DNA from: Gammaproteobacteria bacterium
GTDB taxonomy: Bacteria; Pseudomonadota; Gammaproteobacteria; Burkholderiales; Rhodocyclaceae
Direction: 5' to 3'
Assembly (NCBI GenBank): GCA_029289235.1
Contig: JARFTZ010000056.1
Span: forward strand, 37,721 to 101,720
Length of the DNA: 64,000 bases
Shown: piece after piece, positions 35,001-45,917 of the stretch
Layout: each line of letters opens with the position of its first letter
Numbering within the stretch: position 1 is the first letter of the stretch
The notes under the pieces: generated by a model
Database searches by the model: none
Told to the model about the DNA's origin: nothing
The model's input: only the letters and a program-made list of their open reading frames with translations
Made by a program: the position numbers and the translations under genes

Positions 35001-35283
35001 CCTGAACGAGATCTTCGTCGCCGACCAGCTGACCGACAAGGACATGGTGAACTACGCCTACACCATCCGCGACAAGATCGGCGAGAACGACAAGGTGATG
35101 AAGCAGATCGCGAACAACGCGCCCGAGCAGGCGTTGCTGGGCGATTTCTCCAAGGCCATCGACGACGCCATCATGGACAGCGGCGCCGCCCACCAGAACC
35201 AGATGATGCAGTTGCTGGCCGACCCGAAGAAGGCGGCCGGCTTCGCCCGGGTGGTGTTTGATTTGCTGGTTAGCCGGCCTTGA
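32029..35283 (+). CDS. hsdR: Type I restriction-modification system, restriction/translocase subunit
   Basis: HsdR of 1084 aa. The N-terminal nuclease domain has RIDLVLFVNGLPVATLELKSEF (D...ELK of PD-(D/E)XK). The SF2 motor has Walker A QHSAGSGKSNSI, DEAH box IADEAHSSQ, motif III FFAFTATPKPKTLELFG and motif VI QTLSRLNRTYPNK. A C-terminal helical domain follows. It hydrolyses ATP to translocate DNA and cleaves unmethylated DNA at collision points. It starts 36 bp after hsdS and is intact, so the restriction system appears functional. Confidence 0.93.
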   Translation: MTDQASERIFQDDILRQLQAHGWLLGTQKGYNQALALYSEDVLAFVQETQPAQWQRFCANHPKDSAQKFLDLVAGQLAKADPNATNADSRRFGTLGVLRHELRDRNARLSLCQFRPEHELNPDTLARYAKNRLRVVPELVYSPWASAAQLAETGAKAKAWRIDLVLFVNGLPVATLELKSEFKQSVERALRQYKTTRLPVDPLAKKAEPLLAFKRGALVHFAVSQYEVHMATRLDGEHTVFLPFNKGTADGGAGNDVPADVNRYATDYLWNEVLRPDNLLAILARFVHLQIEDKEDWEGRKYRKESLIFPRYHQWDVVGKLLDAARCEGPGQKYLIQHSAGSGKSNSIAWVAHQLSSLYKADGSKQFHSVIVVTDRTVLDAQLQDTITQFEHTDGVVGRINNKEGDGSKSEKLASALENAQPIIIVTIQTFPFVLKAIEDSVSLKARCYAIIADEAHSSQSGLTARQMKEVLMKEAGNGDEDEAPDSEEIIAATVAARPASGNLSFFAFTATPKPKTLELFGRRPNPAEEPSKNNKPAAFHVYSMRQAIEEGFILDVLKNYTNYKVAYKLALKIQEADQEVESKRARVRLNQWVRLHDHNIAQKVMVIVEHFRNNVLGLLNGQAKAMVVTSSRKEAVRYKQCFDKYIAGKGYQKIHAMVAFSGEVQFGEKDPNAADLIGRKFTETSMNPGLKGRDLRKAFDSDDYQVMIVANKFQTGFDQPKLCAMYVDKKLAGMECVQTLSRLNRTYPNKAETGTFVLDFFNEPDDILEAFQPYYQTAELADVSDPNLIFTLHDKLRAAGIFTWPEVEQFCVAFYVKNKSSAAIANICKPAVQRWQQRYKSAVAAFKQARAMFERTKKTGDAVLIANAENCLKECKKEKDALEIFKKDLGTFVRFYEFMSQIVDYDDTDLEKLSLYARNLRPMLREELLEEDEIDLGNVVLSHYRVAKIRQQDLKLEQNSAEYQLEPGEGLGTAKPGDKKEDFLSQIIRRLNEIFVADQLTDKDMVNYAYTIRDKIGENDKVMKQIANNAPEQALLGDFSKAIDDAIMDSGAAHQNQMMQLLADPKKAAGFARVVFDLLVSRP

Positions 35284-35385
35284 GAAAGCAAACGCGAGAC
35301 GGCGAACGCCACAAACGATAGAATCGCGCCTTTTCGGCGGCGGGCCGGACCCGAACGATGCTGAAGGAACGAAGGGAAGTCTTCG

Positions 35386-35470
35386 TGGTGCCCCGAGCCA
35401 GAGTCGAACTGGCACGCCTTGCGGCGGCGGATTTTGAATCCGCTGCGTCTACCGATTCCGCCATCGGGGC
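35386..35470 (-). tRNA. tRNA-Leu (anticodon CAA)
   Basis: 85-nt type II tRNA on the minus strand. The acceptor stem GCCCCGA pairs with TCGGGGC and is followed by A-CCA (CCA encoded). The D-loop region is TGGCGGAATCGGTAGACGC, the anticodon stem-loop is GCGGA-TTCAAAA-TCCGC with anticodon CAA, and there is a long variable arm (GCCGCAAGGCG) and T-loop GTTCGACTC. It reads UUG codons. Confidence 0.95.
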
Positions 35471-35504
35471 CGTGGCTCGCGGGAGGCGAACCGAAGGAGG
35501 GCGA

Positions 35505-35533
35505 ATTATCCATGATTCACCCTTGCCCCACAA
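35505..35533 (-). promoter_or_regulatory. Sigma70 promoter of tRNA-Leu
   Basis: -35 TTGTGG, 17-nt spacer, -10 GATAAT on the minus strand. The predicted start is about 28 nt before the mature 5' end of the tRNA. Confidence 0.65.
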
Positions 35534-35590
35534 GACCATAAGCAACCGACAAAACAACTGACTGACAAACCGACAACCTTTTTTCTCGAC

Positions 35591-37736
<2,146 letters not shown>

Positions 37737-37821
37737 CCACCCCGGTGATACAATGCCCCGTTAAATTCCCAGTTACACAGACTGTGACTGTTGTTCCATC
37801 AACCAACCAGGAGAGATTACT

Positions 37822-38145
37822 GTGCTGATCAGCAACGCCTACGCTCAAGCCGCCGCCGGAGGACCCATGGAAAGTGCAATGCAGTTCCTGCCGATCATTC
37901 TGATGTTCGTCGTGCTGTACTTCCTGATGATCCGCCCGCAACAGAAGAAAGCCAAGGAACACAAGGCCCTGCTCGAAGCGCTGGGCAAGGGTGACGAGGT
38001 CGTCACCGCCAGCGGCATGGCCGGCCGCATCACCAAGGTCGGCGACGACTACGTAACGATCGAAATCGCCGCGAACGTCGAAGTGCAGATGCAGAAGCCT
38101 TCCATCGCCGTCGTGCTGCCCAAGGGCACGCTGAAAAACCTGTAA
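37822..38145 (+). CDS. yajC: Preprotein translocase auxiliary subunit YajC
   Basis: Small membrane protein of 107 aa associated with SecDF. One helix (FLPIILMFVVLYFLMI) is followed by the family hallmark RPQQKKAKEHKALLEALGKGDEVVTASGM. GTG 37822 is chosen because AGGAGAG lies at correct distance and the N-terminus MLISNAYAQAA matches family members. A strong terminator separates it from secD. Confidence 0.93.
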   Translation: MLISNAYAQAAAGGPMESAMQFLPIILMFVVLYFLMIRPQQKKAKEHKALLEALGKGDEVVTASGMAGRITKVGDDYVTIEIAANVEVQMQKPSIAVVLPKGTLKNL

Positions 38146-38156
38146 GGACCGGGAAC

Positions 38157-38187
38157 GCGGGGGCTCACGGGCCCCCGCTCTGTTTTT
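38157..38187 (+). terminator. Intrinsic terminator between yajC and secD
   Basis: GCGGGGGC-6 nt-GCCCCCGC stem, then CTCTGTTTTT. It lies within the usual yajC-secD-secF operon and could act as a partial terminator that lowers secDF relative to upstream genes. Confidence 0.7.
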
Positions 38188-38214
38188 CCCCTTACTTTTT
38201 ACCCCCACCGAAAA

Positions 38215-40086
38215 ATGAATCGCTACCCGCTCTGGAAATACATTACCGTCGTCGTTGCGCTGCTGATCGGTTTCATCTACACCCTGCCGAACTTCTTCGG
38301 CGAATCTCCCGCCGTCCAGGTTTCCAGCGCCAAGGCCACCCTCAAGGTGGACACCAAGACACTCGACCTTGCCGAAAGCACGCTGAAAGCCGCCGGCGTC
38401 GAAACGAGCGGCCTCTTCCTCGACGCCAACGGCGTCAAGGTTCGCCTGAAGGACACGGACACGCAGCTCAAGGCCAAGGATCTGCTCGAGAAGGCCTTCA
38501 ACCCTGATCCCGCCGACCCGCACTACGTCGTCGCCCTCAACCTGCTCTCCAGTTCGCCGAAGTGGCTGACCGACATGGGCGCGTTGCCGATGTACCTCGG
38601 CCTCGACCTGCGCGGCGGCGTGCACTTCATGCTCCAGGTCGACATGAAGGGGGCGCTGACCAAGCGCCTCGACGCAGTCAGCGCCGACCTGCGCAGCCTG
38701 CTCCGCGACAAGTCGGTCCGCCATGGCGGCGTGAATCGCGAAGGCGAGCGCATCAGCATCCGCTTCCGCGACGAGGAAACGCGCGGCAAGGCGCGCATCG
38801 TTCTCGAAGACAATCAGCCGGATCTGGCGCTGGTCGAACAGGGCGACGGCAGCGACCTGCGCCTGATCGCCACGCTGAAGCCGACGGCGATCCTGAAGCT
38901 GCAGGAGTCGGCGATCAAGCAGAACATGGGCACACTGCACAACCGGATCAACGAACTCGGCGTCGCGGAGCCGGTCATCGCCCAGCAGGGCGCCGACCGC
39001 ATCGTCGTCCAGCTGCCCGGCGTGCAGGATACGGCCAAGGCCAAGGATATTCTCGGCCGCACGGCCACTCTGGAAATCCGCATGGTCGATGACACGCCCG
39101 GATCGCTGGAAGCCGCGCTCGCCGGTCAGGTGCCGTTCGGTACGGAGCTCTATATCGAGCGAGGCGGCCGTCCGTTGCTGGTGAAGAAACAGGTGATGCT
39201 CACCGGCGACCGCCTGACCGACGCCCAACCAGGCTTCGACAACCAGACGCAGGAGCCGGCAGTGCATCTGAGCCTCGACTCGGCCGGTTCGCGCATCTTC
39301 AAGGACATCACCCGCGAGAATGTCGGCAAGCGGATGGCCATCCTGCTGATCGAGAAAGGCAAGGGTGAAGTCGTCACCGCGCCGGTGATCCGCACCGAGA
39401 TCGGTGGTGGTCGCGTACAGATTTCCGGCTCGATGAGCACCGTGGAAGCCAATGACACGGCCCTGCTGCTGCGCGCCGGTTCACTGGCTGCGCCGATGGA
39501 AATCGTCGAGGAGCGTACCATCGGCCCGAGCCTCGGCGCCGAGAACATCAAGAAAGGCTTCGACTCGACGATCTGGGGCTTTGCCACGATTGCCGTGTTC
39601 ATGACCGCCTACTACCTGCTGTTCGGTCTGATCTCGGTCACCGCGCTGGCCGCCAACCTGTTGTTCCTCGTCGCCCTGCTCTCGATGCTCCAGGCGACGC
39701 TGACGCTGCCCGGCATCGCGGCGATCGCACTCACGCTGGGCATGGCCATCGACGCCAACGTGCTTATCAACGAGCGCATCCGTGACGAACTACGCAACGG
39801 CGCCCCACCGCAGACGGCCATTCACACAGGCTACGACCGTGCCTTCGACACGATTCTCGACTCGAACATCACGACACTGATCGCCGGCATTGCGCTGCTG
39901 ATCTTCGGTTCCGGCCCGGTGCGCGGCTTCGCCGTGGTGCACTGCCTGGGCATCCTGACCTCGCTGTTCTCGGCCGTGGTCGTCTCGCGCGCCCTGGTCA
40001 ACCTCGTTTACGGCGGTCGCAAGGTCAAGTCCCTGTCGATCGGACAGGTCTGGAAACCGGGCGTCGACACCGCCGTCCCGAAGTAA
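38215..40086 (+). CDS. secD: Protein translocase subunit SecD
   Basis: Proton-motive-force-driven Sec accessory subunit of 623 aa. TM1 (WKYITVVVALLIGFIYTLPNF) is followed by the P1 periplasmic domain with LGLDLRGGVHFML and five further helices. The transmembrane signature GMAIDANVLINERIRDE includes the functional Asp. It acts with SecF, encoded 18 bp downstream, to pull translocated chains across the inner membrane. Confidence 0.96.
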   Translation: MNRYPLWKYITVVVALLIGFIYTLPNFFGESPAVQVSSAKATLKVDTKTLDLAESTLKAAGVETSGLFLDANGVKVRLKDTDTQLKAKDLLEKAFNPDPADPHYVVALNLLSSSPKWLTDMGALPMYLGLDLRGGVHFMLQVDMKGALTKRLDAVSADLRSLLRDKSVRHGGVNREGERISIRFRDEETRGKARIVLEDNQPDLALVEQGDGSDLRLIATLKPTAILKLQESAIKQNMGTLHNRINELGVAEPVIAQQGADRIVVQLPGVQDTAKAKDILGRTATLEIRMVDDTPGSLEAALAGQVPFGTELYIERGGRPLLVKKQVMLTGDRLTDAQPGFDNQTQEPAVHLSLDSAGSRIFKDITRENVGKRMAILLIEKGKGEVVTAPVIRTEIGGGRVQISGSMSTVEANDTALLLRAGSLAAPMEIVEERTIGPSLGAENIKKGFDSTIWGFATIAVFMTAYYLLFGLISVTALAANLLFLVALLSMLQATLTLPGIAAIALTLGMAIDANVLINERIRDELRNGAPPQTAIHTGYDRAFDTILDSNITTLIAGIALLIFGSGPVRGFAVVHCLGILTSLFSAVVVSRALVNLVYGGRKVKSLSIGQVWKPGVDTAVPK

Positions 40087-40104
40087 GGAAAGAAGGAAAA
40101 AAAG

Positions 40105-41049
40105 ATGGAATTTTTCCGCATCAAGAAAGACATTCCCTTCATGCGCCACGCGCTGGTGTTCAACGTCATCTCGTTGATCACCTTCCTGCTGGCAGTCTTT
40201 TTTCTCGCAACGCGCGGCCTGCATCTTTCGGTCGAATTCACCGGCGGCACGCTGATCGAGGTTAACTATTCACAGGCGACCGATCTCGGAAAGATCCGTG
40301 AAGGTCTTGGCAAGGCTGGCTATACCGACATCACCGTACAGAACTTCGGCTCCAGCCGCGACGTAATGATCCGCCTGCCGCTCAAGGCTGAACAGAACTC
40401 GGCGAAGATCGGCGAGGCGGTGATGGGCGTGCTCGACGCCGAAGCCCCGGGGGCCAGTCTGCGCCGTGTCGAGTTCGTCGGCCCTCAAGTCGGCAGGGAA
40501 CTCGCCGAAAACGGAGCGCTGGCCCTGCTGCTGGTGATCATCGGGATCGTCATCTACCTCGCAATGCGCTTCGAATGGCGCTTCTCGGTATCAGCCATCG
40601 TCGCCAACCTGCACGACGTGATCATCATCCTCGGCTTCTTCGCCTTCTTCCAATGGGAGTTCTCACTTTCGGTACTGGCCGCCGTGCTCGCCGTTCTCGG
40701 CTACTCGGTCAACGAATCCGTGGTGGTCTTCGACCGCGTCCGCGAGACCTTCCGCAAGGTGCGCGGGCTGACCACGCCGCAGATTCTCGATCATGCGATC
40801 ACCAGCACCATCTCCCGCACCGTGATCACCCACGGCAGCACGCAGGTGATGGTGCTGTCGATGCTGATCTTCGGCGGCGAGACGCTGTATTACTTCTCGC
40901 TGGCGTTGACCATCGGCATTTGCTTCGGCATCTACTCGTCGGTCCTCGTCGCCAGCCCGCTGGTGATGTGGCTCGGCGTCTCGCGCGAACACTTCGTCAA
41001 GCCGAAGAAGCAGATCGAAGGTGCCAACGAGGACGGCGCCGTCGTCTGA
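40105..41049 (+). CDS. secF: Protein translocase subunit SecF
   Basis: SecF of 314 aa with six membrane helices. It has the SecF motif LSVEFTGGTLIEV, and VLAVLGYSVNESVVVFDRVRE corresponds to the SecD proton-relay helix. ATG 40105 follows AAGAAGGAAAAAAAG. A strong terminator follows at 41088, ending the operon. Confidence 0.96.
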   Translation: MEFFRIKKDIPFMRHALVFNVISLITFLLAVFFLATRGLHLSVEFTGGTLIEVNYSQATDLGKIREGLGKAGYTDITVQNFGSSRDVMIRLPLKAEQNSAKIGEAVMGVLDAEAPGASLRRVEFVGPQVGRELAENGALALLLVIIGIVIYLAMRFEWRFSVSAIVANLHDVIIILGFFAFFQWEFSLSVLAAVLAVLGYSVNESVVVFDRVRETFRKVRGLTTPQILDHAITSTISRTVITHGSTQVMVLSMLIFGGETLYYFSLALTIGICFGIYSSVLVASPLVMWLGVSREHFVKPKKQIEGANEDGAVV

Positions 41050-41087
41050 ACGAATTCCCGCGGGCCATGTCCTACCGGACGTAACTG

Positions 41088-41114
41088 ACGGGCGCCTGAT
41101 TGGCGCCCGTTTTT
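41088..41114 (+). terminator. Intrinsic terminator after secF
   Basis: ACGGGCGCC-5 nt-GGCGCCCGT perfect 9-bp stem followed by TTTTC. It separates the Sec operon from the cytochrome b gene. Confidence 0.85.
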
Positions 41115-41130
41115 CTTCCGGAGGAATGAC

Positions 41131-41853
41131 ATGACAGACACCCCCCCCGTCCGCATCAAGCTGTGGGATCTGCCGACCCGCCTTTTCCACTGGCTGCTCG
41201 CGGGACTCGTGGTTGCCGCGGTGATCACCGGCAAGATCGGCGGCAACGCCATCGTCTGGCATGGCCGGATCGGTCTGGCCATACTCGCCCTGCTCGCCTT
41301 CCGGCTTGTTTGGGGTTTCGTCGGTCCGACTCCGTCGCGGTTCGGCAGTTTTTTCCCCACCCCGGCAACGATCACCGCTTACCTGCGCGGTCACTGGCGC
41401 GGCATCGGCCACAATCCGCTCGGCGCCCTGTCGGTCTTCGCGTTGCTGGCATTCCTGTGCATCCAGGTCGGCACCGGGCTGTTCGCCAACGACGACATTG
41501 CCTTTCGTGGCCCGCTCCATGAACTGCTGAGCAAGGAATCAAGCGACACGCTGACGGGCTACCACCGTCTGGCGATCAATGTCCTGATCGCCCTGATCGC
41601 CCTGCACGTCGGCGCCATCGCCTTCTACGCGCACGTCAAGAAAGAAAATCTGGTCAAACCGATGATCGACGGCTGGAAAACCGTTGAACCCAAAAACGCG
41701 CCGGCTCCGATCCGGGGCGGCGGAAGCATCGCCCTGATCGTCGCGTTGAGCGTGGCCGGCGCCGCGGTTTATGCCGGATCGGGGCTGTGGATTCAGCCTG
41801 CCGAACCTCCCCCTGCGACAGAAACACCGCAGACACAAACGCCGTCCTGGTAG
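41131..41853 (+). CDS. Cytochrome b561-domain (Ni/Fe-hydrogenase-type) diheme membrane protein
   Basis: Membrane cytochrome b of 240 aa. The first helix is LWDLPTRLFHWLLAGLVVAAVITG with the usual RLFHW haem ligand. Further His candidates are VWHGRIG, TGYHRLAIN and ALHVGAIAFYAHVKKENL. A C-terminal Pro/Thr-rich tail follows a fifth helix. Proteins of this class commonly pair with soluble c-type cytochromes, and the convergent neighbour encodes cytochrome c'. The ribosome-binding site GGAGGAAT precedes ATG 41131. Confidence 0.85.
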   Translation: MTDTPPVRIKLWDLPTRLFHWLLAGLVVAAVITGKIGGNAIVWHGRIGLAILALLAFRLVWGFVGPTPSRFGSFFPTPATITAYLRGHWRGIGHNPLGALSVFALLAFLCIQVGTGLFANDDIAFRGPLHELLSKESSDTLTGYHRLAINVLIALIALHVGAIAFYAHVKKENLVKPMIDGWKTVEPKNAPAPIRGGGSIALIVALSVAGAAVYAGSGLWIQPAEPPPATETPQTQTPSW

Positions 41854-41869
41854 CCACCCCGAACGAACA

Positions 41870-41892
41870 GACGCCCGCGCAACGCGGGCGTC
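41870..41892. terminator. Hairpin between convergent cytochrome b and cytochrome c' genes
   Basis: GACGCCCGC-5 nt-GCGGGCGTC, perfect 9-bp arms. It has no T-run on either side, so efficiency as an intrinsic terminator is doubtful, but its place between two converging stops suggests transcript-end formation. Confidence 0.5.
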
Positions 41893-41905
41893 CCCATGCG
41901 TTTCG

Positions 41906-42358
41906 TCAGTTGCGGAAATTGTCGTGGCACGCCTTGCAGGATGCCCCGGTCTTGCCGAACTGCGCCTGGATCGCCGCCTTGTCGCCCGCCGCCGCCACTT
42001 TCGCGAGTTCGTTGGCTTCCTTGTTGAAATTCATTGCCACTTCCCGAACCTTGTCCTGATTCTGGAAATACTCCGATTTCAGCCGGGTCTTTTCCCCGCC
42101 GACATCCTTGTCCGACCCCGGTCCATGCAACGCACCCAATCCTGAATTCGCCGTTGCGGCTATCGCGTTGGCCGCGGCCAAGGTCTGCTCAGCGTTGAAC
42201 GTCCCGTCCAGATTGGCCTTGATCTTGCCCATGTTCCAGCCCATGAAATTCATGGCGGCCTTGCGATACTTGATCATCTCTTCGGGCTTCAGCGCCTGCT
42301 GCGCCATGGCGGCTCCGGCGAAACTCACGAGAACGAGCGTTGCGAGGGTTTTCTTCAT
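41906..42358 (-). CDS. Cytochrome c'
   Basis: Periplasmic class II c-type cytochrome of 150 aa. It has a signal peptide (MKKTLATLVLVSFAGAAMA) and a four-helix bundle. A single C-terminal haem motif CKACH (GASCKACHDNFRN) has the Lys/Arg-rich surroundings of cytochromes c'. Family members bind NO or CO at a five-coordinate haem and protect against nitrosative stress. A perfect palindrome GTTAACCG-GG-CGGTTAAC lies 28 bp upstream of the ATG. Confidence 0.92.
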   Translation of the reverse strand: MKKTLATLVLVSFAGAAMAQQALKPEEMIKYRKAAMNFMGWNMGKIKANLDGTFNAEQTLAAANAIAATANSGLGALHGPGSDKDVGGEKTRLKSEYFQNQDKVREVAMNFNKEANELAKVAAAGDKAAIQAQFGKTGASCKACHDNFRN

Positions 42359-42385
42359 GATTCATCTCCACAGAGCGGATTAACC

Positions 42386-42403
42386 GTTAACCGGGCGGTT
42401 AAC
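42386..42403. promoter_or_regulatory. Palindromic operator candidate upstream of cytochrome c' gene
   Basis: GTTAACCG-GG-CGGTTAAC, perfect 8-bp arms. An additional half-site TTAACC lies at 42380-42385 toward the gene. It is located between the cytochrome c' start and the terminator of the upstream operon. The binding factor is unknown. Confidence 0.45.
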
Positions 42404-42429
42404 AAAAATCGGGGCAGAAACTGCCCCGA
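42404..42429 (-). terminator. Intrinsic terminator of the purB operon
   Basis: The minus strand reads TCGGGGCAG-TTT-CTGCCCCGA followed by TTTTT. The perfect 9-bp stem lies 65 bp past the stop of the small downstream gene. Confidence 0.88.
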
Positions 42430-42493
42430 CCGTACAACACCCCTTAGTCAACGATGGTTATCAGAAGTTCGCCATCGATCCCGCCCACTTTTT

Positions 42494-42814
42494 TCAGACC
42501 GCGAACACGTGCTTGACGCGCAACGTTTTTTTCTCCTCGGCCACGACAATCAGCCGATCAATGTTCGGATGCTTGCCAGGATGCTGGCGGGCATCTTCGG
42601 TATGCTCGGCGTAGATTTCCAGTCCCTTGCGGGCGGCGTCCGGCGTTATGGCGCCATAGGTCTGCGCAAGGTGGTTATAGACGGCCAGCGACCCCTGGCT
42701 GCCCGCCTTGTTCTCGATCACCGCGACAACATTGCCTTCGGCGTCGAGCAGGTTGATCGCCGCCAGATGTGAAATTCCGGGCAGTTTTTTCAGGTTATCG
42801 GCAAATTGCGACAT
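42494..42814 (-). CDS. Small conserved protein (DUF2322-like)
   Basis: Protein of 106 aa starting MSQFADNLKKLPGISHLAAINLLDAEG, with an ENKAGSQGSLAVYNHLAQ stretch and ending with EHTEDARQHPGKHPNIDRLIVV. I associate this pattern with DUF2322, a family of unknown function, with moderate confidence. ATG 42814 is preceded by GAGGGGGCGG. The longer ORF in the track lies inside purB and is rejected. It begins 11 bp after purB and is followed by a strong terminator, so the two genes form one operon. Confidence 0.68.
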   Translation of the reverse strand: MSQFADNLKKLPGISHLAAINLLDAEGNVVAVIENKAGSQGSLAVYNHLAQTYGAITPDAARKGLEIYAEHTEDARQHPGKHPNIDRLIVVAEEKKTLRVKHVFAV

Positions 42815-42825
42815 GGTCCGCCCCC

Positions 42826-44942
<2,117 letters not shown>

Positions 44943-44960
44943 CAAAGCCAGAAGGAACAT

Positions 44961-44984
44961 GAAGGGCCGCGAAAGCGGCCCTTC
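44961..44984. terminator. Terminator hairpin between GST and PfkB-type kinase genes
   Basis: GAAGGGCCGC-GAAA-GCGGCCCTTC, a perfect 10-bp stem with stable GNRA tetraloop, placed between two converging stops. It lacks a strong T-run and probably serves both strands. Confidence 0.65.
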
Positions 44985-44990
44985 TGTCGT

Positions 44991-45917
44991 TCACCCAGCG
45001 CTGACCTGCGTCCCGGCCGCCAGCCGCTCCCGCAGTTCGTCGGATGGCGGTGTCGCGCCGGCCGCGAGGCAGGCGCCTGTTCCCGCCGCCACCGAAGCGC
45101 GCAGGTGAACGTCCCAGCCCGCGTCCGGAAAGTGCAACAGGCTGCTCAGGAGCCCGGCCAGACTGCAGTCGCCGGCACCGACGGTGTCGACCACCTCGAT
45201 GTCCGGTGGCACGGCACGCCAGGTGCGCTCACCAACGTACAGCGCAGCGCCTTCGCCGCCCCGCGTGTAGAGAATCGGCACATTCGGGGCCATGGCACGC
45301 AGGCGGGTGAAGCCGGCCTCCTCGTCGGCCGTGCGAAAGAGGCCGCGCAGGTCTTCCTCGGAAACCTTGACGAGGTCGGCGATGGCCATCATGCGCTTCA
45401 GGACGGGATCGTAGCCCTCATCCATCACGGCGCGGAAATTGGGGTCGTAGCTGATGCGGACGCCTTTTGCGTGCAACCGCTCTGCCAGTTCAACGAGCCG
45501 TCCGGCAAGCGGCTGTCGCGCCAGGCTGATGCAACCGAAATTGGCCCACCGCGCGCGACTTTCCCAACCTGAAGGCAGGGCAGCCACGTCGAAGTGCAAA
45601 TCGGCGCTGTCATCGCCGACGAAGAAATACTTCGGTGGGTGTGTCTCATGGACGATGGCGAGCAATGGCGATTGCGAGGTACGTTGCAAAAAGCGCATGT
45701 CGAGCCCGGCGCTTTCGCTTGACTGCCACAACTCATCGCCGAAACAATCCCGGCTGATTGCACCGCCAAACGCGCTCGACACGCCGAAGCAGGCCATCAC
45801 CCGCGCGACATTCCACGGCGCGCCGCCGGGAACGCTCGTCCATGTCGTGCAATCCCGCCGGATCAGGTCGGTCAGCGCCTCGCCAAACGAGACAAAAAGC
45901 GGGAATTCACTCATCAC
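44991..45917 (-). CDS. PfkB-family carbohydrate kinase, probable fructokinase
   Basis: Sugar kinase of 308 aa in the ribokinase/PfkB family. It has N-terminal FVSFGEALTDLI, substrate-loop SVPGGAPWNVARVMACFG (PfkB signature 1) and the ATP/anion-hole signature DTVGAGDCSLAGLL (signature 2) with catalytic Asp. Fructokinase is the most likely activity by the motif pattern and by its partner. It overlaps by 4 bp an AGE epimerase gene that could supply fructose from mannose. Adenosine- or keto-sugar kinase activity cannot be excluded. Confidence 0.8.
   Translation of the reverse strand: MMSEFPLFVSFGEALTDLIRRDCTTWTSVPGGAPWNVARVMACFGVSSAFGGAISRDCFGDELWQSSESAGLDMRFLQRTSQSPLLAIVHETHPPKYFFVGDDSADLHFDVAALPSGWESRARWANFGCISLARQPLAGRLVELAERLHAKGVRISYDPNFRAVMDEGYDPVLKRMMAIADLVKVSEEDLRGLFRTADEEAGFTRLRAMAPNVPILYTRGGEGAALYVGERTWRAVPPDIEVVDTVGAGDCSLAGLLSSLLHFPDAGWDVHLRASVAAGTGACLAAGATPPSDELRERLAAGTQVSAG

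Noticed and set aside
32581-35415. 944-aa minus-strand ORF
   Set aside because: Antisense to hsdR, whose motifs are complete; repetitive Leu/Val/His-rich shadow frame.
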